Shown: piece by piece, positions 46,538-59,847 of the stretch | Layout of the letters: the number at the start of each line of letters is the position of its first letter | Numbering within the stretch: the first letter of the stretch is position 1 | Origin: Chionis minor | Lineage: Eukaryota > Chordata > Aves > Charadriiformes > Chionididae | Direction: 5' to 3' | Assembly (NCBI GenBank): GCA_013398295.1 | Contig: VZSF01007798.1 | Coordinates: 1-64,000, forward strand | DNA: 64,000 nucleotides | Made by a program: the position numbers and the translations under genes | The notes under the pieces: generated by a model | The model's input: the letters and a program-made list of their open reading frames with translations, nothing else | Told to the model about the DNA's origin: nothing | Databases searched by the model: none

Positions 46538-46782
46538 TTGCCAGGGGAGATTTAGATTGGATATTAGGAAAAACTTCTTTACGGAAAGGGTTATCAAGCA
46601 TTGGAACAGGCTGCCCAGGGAAGTGGTGGAATCGCCCTCCCTGGAGGTATTTAAAAGCCGGGCAGACGTGGTGCTGAGGGACATGGGTTAGGGGTGGGTT
46701 TGGCAGAGGTTGATCTCGATGATCTTGAAGGTCTCTTCCAACCCTATGGCCCTATAGATTCTATGATTCTATGATTCTGTGA
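46538..46782 (+). mobile_element. CR1 LINE, 5'-truncated 3' end (young subfamily copy 4)
   Basis: It starts at 'ttgccaggggagatttaga' and ends in three octamer-like units 'attctatgattctatgattctgtga'. It belongs to the same subfamily as copies 1-3 but is truncated further. It lacks the 'tatggttgga' segment near its end, a short internal deletion. Confidence 0.92.
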
Positions 46783-48174
46783 TAAGAAAACAGCATCTTA
46801 TAGGGTCTGGGGAAAGAACGGGAATGTCTTCAGGAAAACCCAGCATCCTGGCATCCTTGAAGCTGCTCCAGAAAGGTGTTGATCCATGCACCATCCAGCA
46901 TACTTAGAAGGGGCCTGTCTGGGTGCCATCATGTGGAAAGCAGATTTTAGGGTGCCCATGCAGGCATTTCTTTCCACATAATGTACACAAAAATGACTGG
47001 AGGCTCAAGAAGGTCTGTCAAGTCCCACTGCTGCTGGAGTTGATGAAAAGTAGCATAATAAATCATATGGTTTGCAGGTAATGGTTTAGAAATGTAGAAC
47101 TTCAGAACAAATGGGACACATCATCTCCCAGGGAATACACTGCATGGTGGAACTTGTCACCATGGGAAGGCAGCCAAGCACTTGGCAAGAGCTTTTCTGT
47201 AGGACTCAGGCTCCACCAGGAAGCCTGGGAGGAAAGATATGCAGAGAATACTGAGGAGGGATAAATGCTTCTGCTCCAGAGCTTGTGCTGGTCTCTGGTC
47301 ATTAAACACTCGGAAAAGCCACAGTTTTGGGAAGCAGGTTGTTTACCCTTCTTCCTGCACATTCATACAAGTTGGAAGCCTCCAATGCTGCCACAGCCAT
47401 GGACCCAGCCTCACCATTTGGTCCCCATGCCAGGGCATGGAGTCAATCTCAAAGTACTGAGAAACTGACAACAAAACCATTCTTTCAACACAGAAATGAG
47501 GAAATGCAACGGATGCTGGTCCTTCCCTGCACGAGCCTCTGAAGTTGCACTGATTTCATTTAAAATTATGTGTGGGGGGAAAATCATGATTGTTTTTGAA
47601 CGCTGCCCTAAATGAGGGCTGTGAAAAGAGGCTGTGATCCGTGCACCCATAGACTGCAGAACCCCCATTGCCCAGCCAGAAGACACTGGTGCTGTGCTAG
47701 CACTGCTCTTCCATATGAAACCCAGAACAAGATTGCAGTTTGCATTTCCACAGACATAGGCTTCCCAATGCAAGCCACCTGCTGATGAACACGGCTTTGC
47801 ACACTCCTTCACGCTCACTATGCATGCTCTGGAACAGCTCACTTTTTTAGTATTGACAGTATAAAAGACAAAAGGGATAGAAAAATGCAACCAGTTTGCG
47901 CATTAATCAACTCCAACACAGCAGCATCCTGTGCTGGGGTGGCAGTTAGATGTGCAGGTGGCATGAGGGTTGCCTCACATGGGTGGCTTTCTGCTGGCAC
48001 TGCAATGGCGCAAAAACAGATGAAGGTCAACAACCACAGTCTCCATTTGCTGGGATATGTCTTCATCCCAAATCTTAAAAACTCCTGATAAAGCTGAATT
48101 GTCATTCCCTTAATATTCATTTCCTCTCCCAATTGCTTTTCACTGCTAGTCTTGTCCCGTCCTCCTGAAACCAT
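46783..48174. other. Unique sequence, nothing recognised
   Basis: Minus-strand frames 47411-47890 (159 codons) and 47839-48174 (111 codons) overlap plus-strand frames and lack recognised domains. I leave them out. Confidence 0.5.
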
Positions 48175-48744
48175 GGCCAGCAGGTCAAGGGAGATGATTC
48201 TGCCCCTCTATTCTTCTCTCATGAGACCCCACCTGGAATACTGTGTCCGGCTCTGGAGCCCCCAACATCAGGACGTGGACCTGTTGGAGCAGGTTCAGAG
48301 GAGGCCACCAAGATGATCTGAAGACTAGCGCTCCTCTGCTATGAGGACAGACTGAGAGAGTTGGGGTTGTTCAGCCTGGAGAAGAGAAGGCTCCAGGGAG
48401 ACCTTAGAGCCCCTTCCAGTATCTGAAAGGGGCCTACAAAAATCTGGAGAGGGACCATTTACAAGGGCATGTAGCGATAGGACAAGGGGTGATGTCTTCA
48501 ACTGGAAGAGGGGAGATTTAGATCAAATATCAGGAAGAAATTGTCGCCTGTGAGGGTGGTGAGGCGCTGGAACAGGTTGCCCAGAGAAGCTGTGGAGGTC
48601 CCATCCCTGGAAGTGTTCAAGGTCAGGTGGGATGGGCTTTGAGCAACCCGGTCTGTTGGAAAGTGTCCTTGCCCAGGGCAAGGGGGTTGGAACTAGATGA
48701 TCTTTAAGGTCCCTTCCAACCCAAACCATTCTATGATTCTATGA
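48175..48744 (+). mobile_element. CR1 LINE, 5'-truncated, with ORF2 C-terminal remnant
   Basis: It starts at 'ggccagcaggtcaaggg'. The first part reads in one frame as [15 protein letters not shown] and then [15 protein letters not shown], close to the CR1 ORF2 C-terminal region. After about 41 codons a stop appears and the frame changes. The 3' UTR ends in 'attctatgattctatga'. The subfamily is close to that of the 37394 copy. At about 570 bp it is the longest plus-strand CR1 in the window. Confidence 0.94.
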
Positions 48745-49985
48745 AACCTTGGAGACTGAGGATAGGCCCATGCCCAGACTATCCCAATGAAATTACACAC
48801 AGCTCAGAGACCCAGACACCAACAAATTAAAACAAGTAGAGACCAGTTACGGAAGAATTTTATTTTGTTTTCTGGAAAAGCTGCCTTAGTTGCCTTTGAC
48901 CTTCTGGGTTTATACATAATCCTTTTCCATCCATGGCCTGGGACACACAGACCACACTGGCTGTGTGTCTATATGGCTTTTAGACCACTGAAATGGCACT
49001 GGTCATTTTAACCTTCTCCAGAGGAAAGGAGCAGGATCAGAGCTTTCCTCTGGTTTGACAGTTTTTGAAAGCAGCAAGGTCACTTTGAAGCTACACACAG
49101 TTGCATATGGGTGGTACTACCTGGTATATTTTGCAGCCAAAGGCAGGGTTGTCAACTCACATGGCCTTATTGCCTTCAGCTGCAGCTGTGACACCTCCCT
49201 GCTTCCAGATGTGCTTGAAGCAAGGTCGGATGTGCTTGTAAGATAATCTTTATCCCTAGGAAAGGGTCCACAGCCCCTGCATGCTAGTCCTAGCTCTCCC
49301 TCTGGCTTCTAACAAGTACCTGCAGTGAATGGGAAGGGGCTGAGGGCTGACAGCTGCTCCTCACCTGTTTTATAGCTATGATATTAGACATTGCTGAGAC
49401 GAGTGCTGTGGATCCTACCACCTTCTTCTGTGGCACGGCTGGTTTCGGCGCTTTGCCCAAGACTGCAAATTCATTGGAATAGAGATGCTGCATGTTTGGG
49501 CATCGCTGTACTGGGAGGTTTTTCAGTTGGAACAAAACTCACCTTATACCCCTTTGATGTGGAATAGTTGGCAGTGAGGTTATGTTAGCCACGCAAGTAG
49601 AGAAGAATTCAAAAAGCGAGAAAGCCAAATATTTTTAATCCTTTTGAAACCACGGTTTTTAGGATTTCTGAAGGTCCTGCATCTCTTTCAAGGTAGGTGA
49701 TTTTGCAGTTTAGGTGCCTGATAGCATCTCTCGAGCTTTTTGTTGAACTCCTGCTCCCAATCATTTTCTGTAGCCACAAAGGGCACCAACCTCTCCAGCT
49801 CTGCGCCTCTATGCTAGAGGGAGCTCTGTGAACTGAGTGCAGGATGGCCAATAGGACTCCTGAGGGCTTTCTACAGCAATACATGGACCTGTTTAATCAG
49901 AGGTTTGTCAGGAAATGGTTTTGAAAAGACCTGTCACTTTCTATCTGTGTCTGACTGTAAAACAGCAAGGCCTGGGCAGGGTCCC
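48745..49985. other. Unique sequence, nothing recognised
   Basis: No gene or repeat is recognised. Short frames only. Confidence 0.55.
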
Positions 49986-50009
49986 TGGCTGGCCCCACTT
50001 GCAGGCGTG

Positions 50010-50330
50010 GTGCATGGTTAGTGATTACTCATTCTGCTCCAGGGTGATTATTTGTGTTCCTTATGCCATACCTCATTGCATCTGGGAGCTGATCTCCTTC
50101 TATTTATTAGATGGCGATTTGCACTTTCTGTTAATGCGCATTTATGATGCGAAAAGCATCCCTGCCCAAATTGCAGGCTTCCACTGTCACATTCATCAGC
50201 TGGCGTGTGGCTGGGGAAATGTACCTGCAGAATATATGCATTGGCTGGTTTGCCTATCAATTTGCACTAAATTGCAAAGGCCCCATAGCACACCTAGACG
50301 CACTGAGTGCAATCCTGGCAAGTCTTGTCC
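50010..50330. promoter_or_regulatory. Candidate conserved non-coding element
   Basis: Non-repetitive sequence with TCATTGCATCTG, TTTATTAGATGGCGATTTGC, GTTAATGCGCATTTATGATGC and AATTTGCAC words. Several short dyad-like words (ATGCGCAT, ATGCAT) occur. There is one 169-codon plus-strand frame (49915-50424), but it has no recognised domain and lies in an AT-balanced region that looks regulatory rather than coding. Both readings remain open; alignment across birds would decide. Confidence 0.35.
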
Positions 50331-53300
50331 ACAACTAGTAGGAGAGCAAAAAGGTGCAAATGTCTGGTGTGGACACACACAGAGCAAATCAGAAATCCTG
50401 TTGGGTCTTGCGCTAAGTGGGTGATGAAAAACCAGATTCCTGTGATACAGGAGTGCTAAGTGAGGGCTCTTTTAGAAGAGATGGCAGCTTGGACCCCCTG
50501 TTCTAACGTGCTGCTTTTTCTTCTTCATTCTTCTAAAATACGCATCTCCCAATCCAAGCCTATGCACTGCCTGCTTTCCCCCAGTTTTTTTCCATATTTC
50601 TATTTCAGTTTTCAGGACCTTTGCATGAATTAAACAAGCTTGATTATCGCACAGTAGGACACACATTGCTGACTTTGATTGATTTTGGTCTTGTAAAGGT
50701 GGTGAGATCTTTTGTCCAGCAATACATGGGTAGAGTGCTACAGACAACTCATCCATGGTGATCCACCACAACAGCAACAGCTCTGGTGAAAGGAGTAATG
50801 GAACTGTGGTCACGCAGGTCTGGGAAGAACAGGCACTGCCATGTCCACCTGTAGGCACAACCAAGGTCATCCTACCCCACGCATGATGAGGGGACATGAG
50901 AACTGGAGCTACCTGAGGCCACGGGCAGGAATAATTGGCTGCACTGGGCATAGGGAAGTCTGGAATCATGCCCTTGCTGTTCCAGAGCCTTGTAATTGTT
51001 CAGCCACAAATCTCCTGATGGCTTTCCGATTATACAAGTATAAACCACATCACAAACTCCTCCTCATTAATGAACAAGATCTTAGAGAGGGGCCATTCAA
51101 TGCACAGACCAATTAACAGAGTGGTTGATTAAGGCAGTTTGAGGATAAGTTCTATGAAGAATTCAATATTGCTGTGTTGCTTCATATAGGTGCTTGGCAG
51201 AAGCATGAAATCACGACAAATGTGATCCGTTAGCAGTGGGCATGGAGGATCCCTGGGGAGACAAGCACAGCCCCATCCCTGTGACTCCTCCAGCCCCCAG
51301 GGGCATCCAGCTGTTGCTGTGCAGAAGGGCCAAATACAAGGGTGATCCCATACTTGAGGTGGGTGCCTGCAGGGTCACAGCACCTTGTACCTTGTCTCCT
51401 CAGCCCACACATGCGAGGTACCCGAGGGGCGCCATGTGTGTGGGGGTCATTGCTGCTGGGCATGGAAATGGGGACAGACCCCTCTTGTGTTCCCAGACAG
51501 AAACCAGTGTAAACACCGCTCTCCCCAGCCAGCAGCAAGACCGAACGGGTATCTCACACGCTGTCCGTGCACAGACAATCAACTAGTGCCCTCGACCTGC
51601 GGCGTCTCTCTCCAATTGCTGGCGCTCAGACCTCTCATCCCACTCACCAGCCAGTCTGGCCTCAAGTTTTGCATCCGATGTACGTGTACTCATGCAGGTG
51701 CAGGGCTCGGCCAGGAAAATGTACCGATCAGCAGCTTGTTGGCAAGCAATTGTTTGCTTTTGTCCCCCTCCACTCTGTTTTTCCACACTTCTCCCAAATC
51801 TACTTTGTTCCCTTCCTTTTTTCACCTTTGACCTTTCCCCTAAGCATCCCATAATAAGTTTTGCACATTCCCACAAACACTTTTAATATATGAAAATACT
51901 CTCTTTCTGATGAGACCCATGGTAGTCTTTTTTCCCTTTTCTTATCAGTTACAAAATTCTGCTTGAACACGGATAAGGTGATGTTTGAGTGGTTCCCTCA
52001 AAGGTCCATCATCCCATGGCTCCAGATTTCTGATCTTTGATGTTGCAGTTATGTACTGAGCGTTAGGGCTTGTGTCTGCTTAATTTATTAGTCTTCTCAT
52101 CTCTCGTCTTTGCTGTTTGTGCTGATTTGGACCTTGCACCAGAGCCCAGCTGTGTCTCCGTAAGTCCTGTAGGGCTCTGGGGCAATCTTCTGCCTCACAC
52201 GCTGTCTCAGCAGCACTGTCCCATCTTTGGCAATGCAACAAGGACAAGGATGCCCTGGTCAGCATGCGTGGCATGAGCCTGCTCCAGTGACTACAGCCGT
52301 GGTACAGTGCTGGCCCTTGCTGGGCAAGGCAGACACAGCAGGTCCATGGGCCTCAATTTCCCCTTCCACGGGATGAAGGTGGCATTCAGCCCCTGCCCTT
52401 CATTGAGTGCTTTGGGTCTCGCAGCGGCGATGTGCTCTTACAAACCCCAGGCTTTACTGTTACTGAGATTGCTAGGAAGTAGGAGAGGTGACTCATTCTC
52501 CTAGGGAAATACTGCTTTCATTCAGAGCCTGGAACATTTCCCAAAAGTAATTAACTAGGAGAAACTGCTAATTAAAAGACCTGGTGCCTATAGAAGTGTT
52601 TGGCAGAGATGGGTGTCATCTTGCCAGTTTTGAGGTGCTAAGATACAATACTTGAGCTCTCAGCTGCCACCAAAGCCCAGCCGGTGCTTCTGGCCGGTCT
52701 GCCCCAGCAAGGTCTCAGCTGCACAGGCTCTGGCTGGCCCCAGCGGCGCGGGCAGTCGGCAACAAGGACAACATCTGCAGGAGTTTGGTCTCGCCTTGCA
52801 CTGTCTGTGAAGAGGTTGATGTTGACCTGGCTGTTGATGCCAGCACACCCGTGCGCACTCCAAGATGTGTCTTGGTGTAGGTTTGCCACCCGACTTGAGA
52901 CTCTCCGAGGTCACACCGTGACAGCTTTTGTTCCCGGTGGGCTGATCAGCCGTCCCTCATCTCCAGACTGTGCATGGGGTTTTGTTTTCAAACTTCTGTG
53001 CGGAACCAGGAAGAAGACAATCGTGAAGAAAACCATCTTCCTCGGAACAGACATGGTCTGCCTGAGCAGCAGCTGCAATCGGTTCATGGAGACAGGAAGG
53101 GTGAAGCCCTAACTTTGTGCCCTGGCCAAGGTGTGTGTGTTGGTGGCCACATCTGCTATGGTCCTTCTAAACCAGGCTGTTTGTAGGATGTGGCATGACA
53201 GTCAGGGCCTGGGTCAGCTGTGAAACTGCTCCATTTGCTAGAGAGCTCCTCCACGCAGGGTGGTTGCCTGCCACTTGGCTTTCGGACTCACTTCTAGTTT

Positions 53301-53990
53301 TACAGCAATTTTCCAAAAGGAATTTAGTATCTTCCATCTCCCTGAATGGGAGAGCCACATGTCACTTCTGCAGTATGAAGAGATACATCGGTCATATTTA
53401 TGGTTATATAGCAAGCCCTCTCTTCTGCCCTGGGTGGGTTTGCACTGATGGACTCAGCAGTTTACCTGCTGCCTTCAAGCACAGCTTGTCTTCACACCAG
53501 AGTGTTTTCCTTGGGAGCAAGCTGGTTGGCTCTGACTGAACAAACCTGAAGGAATGGGTGTTTTCTCTCTGAAATGGTGTTGCAGCCTCAGGTGCTCTCC
53601 AGGAAAGCAGAGATGATGTGTGGCAAAGACCCTGCGGCCATGAGACAGGTTTTACAAGAATCTCACTCAGGCAGTTCCTTCTCAGCAGGAAGGTCCCATA
53701 GTTGCCTGGCTGAGCTCAGCTGGTCAGTGATTACACAGCCAGGGGAGAGTGAGGGAGGACCCAAACCCAAGGCATGGGAGTCTTTGGGAAAACAAAGCAT
53801 TGCATTATGTTGCTCTGTTGTGAGCAGTAGGAGTTGCCTTTAGCAATTGATAAAAGTGTTAATTTGCATTGTCTTTGGTGTGAATAGAGGTGGGACAATT
53901 TTCATGGACCTGCTAACAAGCTCTACAGCAACTGGAAGAGGGAGATAGTTTTCTTTTATTTGGTTTTGTGTTGGTTTTTGGCTTTTTGGT
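50331..53990. other. Unique sequence, no gene recognised
   Basis: No repeat family is recognised. Frames such as 50472-50969 (-), 51385-51831 (+) and 52684-53112 (+) overlap others on the opposite strand and show no domain. Confidence 0.55.
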
Positions 53991-53993
53991 TTG

Positions 53994-54007
53994 TTTTTTT
54001 TTTTTTT
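53994..54007. repeat. Poly-T run (14 T) at the end of a T/G-rich stretch
   Basis: A T-rich stretch of about 55 bp (TTTGG and TTTTTGG words from 53952) ends in 14 Ts. On the minus strand this is a poly-A run, but no LINE or retrogene body is recognised. Confidence 0.85.
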
Positions 54008-54700
54008 ACACTGAGCAATTTTACTACTTGTGAAGTGAGAATGCACAGCTAGTGAGGTGGAGAAATCCTGGTGTTGGAAGGGTGGGCATGGGTGGCCGTG
54101 GAGGAGATCTGCAAATATCCTGAAGCATCTGGTAATGACTGTAAGCACAGAGGTATTTGAAAGGGTAGACTTGTGCTACACTTGCTCCATGCTAGCCCAC
54201 TGCAGGGAGGTGATTTCCATCCAGCGTATCATGCCACCGGCACTTTGTGTGCATCACCTGTCAACACCTGGAATCAGTTTTGGGATCTTGGCAGGAGGTA
54301 GCGGCTCTGGGCAGCTGAAGGGTGGGTGTGCTGGGTGGCAGCTGCAGCAGGAAGGTGTCGAGCTGTGGTCCACACACACATTGGTCACAGTTTGGGTGAA
54401 GTGGAGCAATTTGCCGTATGCTGCCAGCTCTAATCCAAAGGTATCAGCAGTCTGGGAAGTGGATGCTCTAGAAGAAGCAGGGCTGCCAAGCCGCAGTGAC
54501 CAATGACTAAGCCTGCGACCAATGTTTAAAAAATCTCTGTAAGAAGTCAACCCTGAGTCTAGGATTCAATCTGCCTGCAACCCAAATGTTTGTCATCTGT
54601 GGGAAGGGGGGGTGGCTGCAGGGAGACAGGTATGCAGCAGCCCTTCCAGGGCTGGGAGGTCTTTGCAGACCTGGTGGTCCATGATCTCCCCTGGCAGTTA
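54008..54700. other. Unique sequence, nothing recognised
   Basis: No gene or repeat family is recognised. A 149-codon plus-strand frame (54057-54506) has no domain. Confidence 0.5.
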
Positions 54701-54800
54701 TAGAATCATAGAATTGCAATCACCTAGGTTGGAAGAGACCTCTAATATCATTGAGTCCAACCATAAACCTACCACTGGCAAACCCACCACTAAACCAGTT
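54701..54800 (-). mobile_element. CR1 LINE 3'-end fragment, antisense
   Basis: 'tagaatcatagaattg' followed by 'aggttggaagagacctcta' and 'gagtccaaccataaaccta' is the reverse complement of the terminal ~100 bp of a CR1. The terminal octamer is kept. It is a strongly 5'-truncated insertion. Confidence 0.9.
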
Positions 54801-57133
54801 CTCACATGGGGGGCTATGGGACAGCTTAGCATTAGAGACTGAATTCACCCAGCAGGGCTCATTCCAATAATCACCTCAGAGGGATTTTAGGTTGCTTATG
54901 ATGGGTCACTTTGGAGTCAATGGCTTTGTCATGAGCCATGTAACTCCTGGCAGAGAGAGAGTGGGTCTGAAGGACAAGAACTGCATCAGGAGGTTGGACA
55001 TCCACAGGAGGTACCTGTAAGGAACAGCTCCTGGAGAACCTCAAAGGTCTCAGCTTCAGGACTTCTGTGGTCTCTATGCCCAGACAGCAACGCAGGGAGA
55101 ATGTAGTTGGATAACAGTCTGCCTGTGTCAGTCTAAGTTCCCTTGGTGCGTCTCTGTTACAATATTCATGTTTTTCCCTCGCTGTGCATGGCTAACTGTC
55201 AGATGTGATGAGAATTACTCCCCTGTACTAGATTTCAGCAGCACTGTGTTACGTTAGTGACCGTCTCTGTGACAGTGTGAATGCCTTGGGGATGCGGAAA
55301 GTACTGATCAGATGGAGGATGGAGCTGCTCTGATGTCTGAAGGGAGTTGCACCCTGCTCACCTTTACTCTGCTGCAGCTGAAAAAAGCCCCTGTCCTCCG
55401 TGGCTCTTGGCCTTGGCCTTGGCAAGCTGTTTCATGCACTGCTGTGTGAGGTCTCCATCTTTCAAAGCTTGCGTTCATGGACCTTCTCCCTTAGCTCTTC
55501 CCCAAGGCTCTGCCAGGGCAGAGAGCTGCCAAGCTCGGGGAGGAGCTGTCAAGCATCAATCGCTGCTGTGGGCTCGACCCTGAGACTCCACAGGAGGAGT
55601 GTGTCCCATGGCTGGGACACAGTGGGTGATGCAGAGGGCTGAACCAGGAACCTGTCCAAACAGTTCCCCAGGCACAGTCCACTCACTCACCCTGGGGGAG
55701 CAGACCTCAGTGGTGCCCGAGCGTGGGATGGACAGCAAAAAGAGGACTGAGGACGATCCTCACAGTGCCAGCATTTTGGGAGCCACCCGTCTGCCTGGAG
55801 ATCCTTCTCCAGCAGACAGTGCCAGGGTCAGCCAGCGGACTCGAGCTCTCTCTTTTTTCCCAGGGGACTTTTCCACATCACACAGGACACTACAAGAAGG
55901 TGCCTGTGGAAGGCTCTGCCTGAACAGTTAAACACATTTGTTCCCCAAATTGCAAATGCTGCTGCATCCCAGCACTCTCAGGTCAGACACTGGGAAGAGA
56001 AAACAGGGAGAGGAGCAGAGGGGAACACAAGGGCTGACTGCTCTGGCAGAGGAGGGACAACCCGTGTGTGTGTGTGTCTCACACTGGCTGAGGCAGTTTT
56101 GCAGAGCTGTGTTTGTGCCCTCTCCAGAGCACAAAGCAAATCTCTGCCACAATCCAGGCCAAATTCTGACACCTTCCAGGATTTCATCATCTCCGTCCCT
56201 GCTGCTGTGCTACCCCTGACTGTGTTGGAAGGGCTTGCCACCTTCTGACGAGCTGGATCAGCCTGGAAGGGTTCTGCGGTTCATTGCAACTCAGGGATAA
56301 GCCAGCCCCACAAAAGAAAAAGCCCTGATTTGAATGGCTTGCACTGGTGGGGTCTCAGCACCTTGTTCTTTGACTTCCTTCCATCAGTTGACAGACCGAG
56401 AGAGTGTAGAAGGCAGGGGGGAAGAAGGAGAAAGAGGAGAGAGGGATGCTCCAAAGGCAAGGGGTCTCCGCGAGGCATTAGGATGGAGGAAAGCAGCTTG
56501 AGATTGGAAAGAAGAAATTTTTTCCCAGGAGAAAGTGGCAGAAACTTCTCTCAAGAGCTTCTCCCAGGAGAAACAGCATTGGGAAATGGCTGAGGTATGA
56601 CTCCTGAGCGAGAGGGGGTGAGCATCTGGACTGAACCCAGGGGACCACCTGTGGGACTTAGCAGCATTCGCAGATTTTTGTAATAACCTTGCAACTGAAG
56701 TCTCACGTAAGTCTTGCTCCCTTGATATTTTCTTTGCTTAATGATTTTGTTTGCTGAGGGGGGTGCAGATCAGACAGAAACCAACGGGTCTGGGATGCTG
56801 CGTGCCTGCTGGGACGCTGCTGATCCAAACAGGGATCATGCAGCACACAACAGGCTCTGGAGGTCCGGGGGCAGGGGACCGTTCTTTGCCCAGCCAAGAA
56901 ACCTTCATGGAGCTGTTTTAGGCAAGGGCTTGAGCTGCAGAAAGAGGCTCTGATTGTCTTCTCCGTGGACCAGAGAAGTGTGAGGACCGAAGTCTTTTTT
57001 TCTGCGGTATGAGAGCATTGGTTTAGGGTAGCATCTTCAGGGATCAAATAGTTTGGATTGGACCTTGATATCTAGGCTACTCTGAGCTGGGTTTTTTATA
57101 CTACCATGGCTAATGCGGCACTCCACATCATCG
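54801..57133. other. Unique sequence, nothing recognised
   Basis: No gene or interspersed repeat is recognised. A short (GT)n of about seven units lies at 56063-56077. A phrase near 56500-56525 recalls CR1 text, but it is too short and diverged to call. Confidence 0.55.
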
Positions 57134-57543
57134 TTCTTGTGAGGAAAGGCTGAGGGAGTTGGGTCTCTTTAGTCTGGAGAAGAGCAGACTGAGGGGGATC
57201 TCATCAATGCTCAGCAATACTTCAAGGGAGGGGGCCGGGAGGAGGGGGCCAGCCTTCTTTCAGGGGTGCCCAGTGACAGGAAAAGAGGGAACGGGCACAA
57301 ACTTGACCATAGGAAGTTCCATCTCAACATGAGGAGGAACTTCTTTCCTTTGAGGGTGGCAGAGCACTGGCACAGGCTTCCTGGAGAGGTGGTGGAGCAG
57401 ACTCTGGAGATATTCCCAACCCGCCTGGATGCCATCCTGTGCCACCTGCTGTAGATGGACCTGCTCTGACAGGGGGTTTGGACTAGATGATCTCCAGAAG
57501 TTCCTTCCAACCCCAGTGATTCTGTGATTCTATGATTCTATGA
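57134..57543 (+). mobile_element. CR1 LINE, 5'-truncated 3' end (third subfamily)
   Basis: It starts near 'ttcttgtgaggaaaggctg'. It includes 'agttccatctcaacatgag', 'gatgatctccagaagttcc' and three terminal octamers ending at 57543. The wording differs from the young copies and from the 37394/48175 type, so it is a third subfamily. Confidence 0.94.
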
Positions 57544-59845
57544 TCATCTGTATGCATATATCTCTCTCCTGTTCCTTATCTCTCCCTTGTCCTCCCTTCC
57601 TCTTGCAGACACCTGAAGCACTGCTCAGTTCTTAGGAAGATCACCTGGATCCTTGGATCTAGCCTGAACTTCTTACATCATGGATAGAGGGAGTCAGCTC
57701 ACCAGGCCTGTAAGAGACCACAGTGAATTTCTGTCTCCAGGAGCAGAAATCAGTCTTGCCCCTGTCACTTGGTTCTTTCTTTCCTGATGAAGGAAAGAGT
57801 GGTATGGTGGATCCTCATCTGGAGAAGAAGCAGGAATTCTTTGTGTCTGTCTTGCTGCCCAGAAGGACAACATGGGACCACGTGATGAGGCATAGGTTCT
57901 TCCTCAGAGGCAGTGAGAAGTTATCCTCTTCAGGGCATCTTCCTGCTCCAGCGGCGGCAGGGCTGTGCTGCAGATCCACTGGCACCAAGAGATAGGAATT
58001 AGTTACTTTTATGCTGTTACAGCCATCTATGCTTAGCATTAATGACTTGCAAATGTGCTCGGGTCATTAAGGTAATAACTCTTGTCACTGGAAGCCAGAG
58101 TGTGGCAATGTCAGAGCAGCTTTTTAGGACTCAGCAGCTGCTGTAGCAGTGCTCTGTTCCAGCCACTTTGTCTTACACTTTGCGTGACTTAGAGCTTGAG
58201 TACCTTTAGGCAGGGCAGAGGCAGTTGCAGTGTCTCCCTCCAGACTGTGCTATGGATGTGACTATGCACGATGGCCAGTAGCACCAGTTGTGCAATGCCA
58301 GCCCTCTGCTCCCCTCCCTGCAAGAGTCTGGGCGAGGAAGAAAACAGTGTCAGCAGGCAAGAAGGGGACAGAGGACAGCATGGCTGGAGGACGCTGAACA
58401 GCCATGTTGTGCTGGAAGCTGTCTGTGGCTGCTGTTAGGTGGGATTGTCTTCTGCTGGCAGGGCCAGATGCTGTTAATGACCTTGCTCTCCAGCCGCAGG
58501 AGTGCCAGGGCGAGCAGCCGTGTCCCGGTGGTGTGAGTTCTGCCATAGCGCTGCCCAGGTGAGCCTGCCCGTAGCCTGGGAAGCGTGATGAGATGCAGCA
58601 GCAGGACTGCTGGGCAGCCCGGGCTGCGCTGTGGGGTGTAGCTGTGCACCTTTAAATGAAGACGTAGGTAGTCAGACTTCAAAAGAGATTATTTGGGCCC
58701 TAGCCTCTTATTCTCTCTGTGTGTCACTGCAGGTTTCACTGAAGTGACTCCAAATTACACCCCATCAGGGATGGAAGAGTTAGCTCTTGCATTTTTAGCT
58801 GTAGTAAATTATTTTTAGAAACCACAGCATTCATCATGAAAGCCTCTCTGTCTCCTCTTGCAAGGAAGGACTGAATAATGAATGAATACAGACTTGGACT
58901 AATATCTACAGCTCAGCCATCCATGTGAGCAGACCAAGCAGACCGCACGTGTGCTGCTAGTGGGCAAGCTTGCGTGAGGCTGCAGCCTGGGAGCACCAAG
59001 ATGTCCAGGAGCCCTGTTTAAGCTCAAAACTGAGTGAGCTTTGCTTGAGCTGGGCTGTAGGTATGTTTTGCCTGGCCTTGTCTGACTTGACCGTGGACCT
59101 GCCCCATCACCGTAGACTTGTCTGGCGATCTGGACTGTTGGCTCTGGTTACCATCGCTGCATCTGCTCCTCTGATCTCAGCTGCTGTGGGACTGTTCTCT
59201 TGCTGGTGACAATCCTGCCCCATCGTCACCCTTGGCTCTTGGCTTCCCTGCCCCACTTGAGCTGCCCCCTGACAGCTCAGGATTTCTGGATTCCTGAGAC
59301 GAGATCCCTGGCCCCGAACCTGTGCACGGCCCTTGCCCCCACAGCTCCCTATGGCCCAAGGCTGACCTCCAGATCCTGCAGGACCCTGGGACAGGTCACA
59401 GCCCTGCGAGACACTGTGACATTCCCTGCAGCCATAATGACCCCTGAACACTTCAGCTGGGTTTGGGAAAGGCTACAGGAGTTTATTTCTCAGATGTAAA
59501 TTTTGCTGACTACCTGGAGAGGATATTGCTTCAGATTTCAGTTGCTCAGTGAAAATAATGGTGTGAATGGTATGAGGAGGCTGCTCAGGGCAACTTGATG
59601 TGCTTGGAGATTCCACAATCTGATTTTTTAAGGACTGGAAGCATTTGCTTCAGGGAAAAAACTTTGAAATGCGCTTTCTCATGCCCTGACTTCTTGTTTC
59701 AGCTGAGTTCTGGGTGCTTGGTACACAGATCCTGCACAAGTGCTGCCTGTAAACTTTGGTCATGCCTGGTGTTTAGTACTGGTGACTGGTACAAGTCCTG
59801 GTACAAGCCTTGTCTTATCCTCACAGATGTTGCCCTTCAGCCAGG
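57544..59845. other. Unique sequence, nothing recognised
   Basis: No gene is recognised. About 57995-58090 is AT-rich with ATTAGTTAC, TTAGCATTAATGACTTGC and TCATTAAGGTAATAAC words that look like a short conserved element, but there is no further support. Confidence 0.5.
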
Positions 59846-59847
59846 TT

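Noticed and set aside
47411..48174. Two consecutive minus-strand frames (159 and 111 codons) that might be exons, the second with a hydrophobic segment
   Set aside because: They overlap by about 50 bases in different frames. No splice pattern or known family was recognised.
56495..56530. CR1-like phrase 'agattggaaagaagaaat'
   Set aside because: The match does not extend to either side and could be chance.
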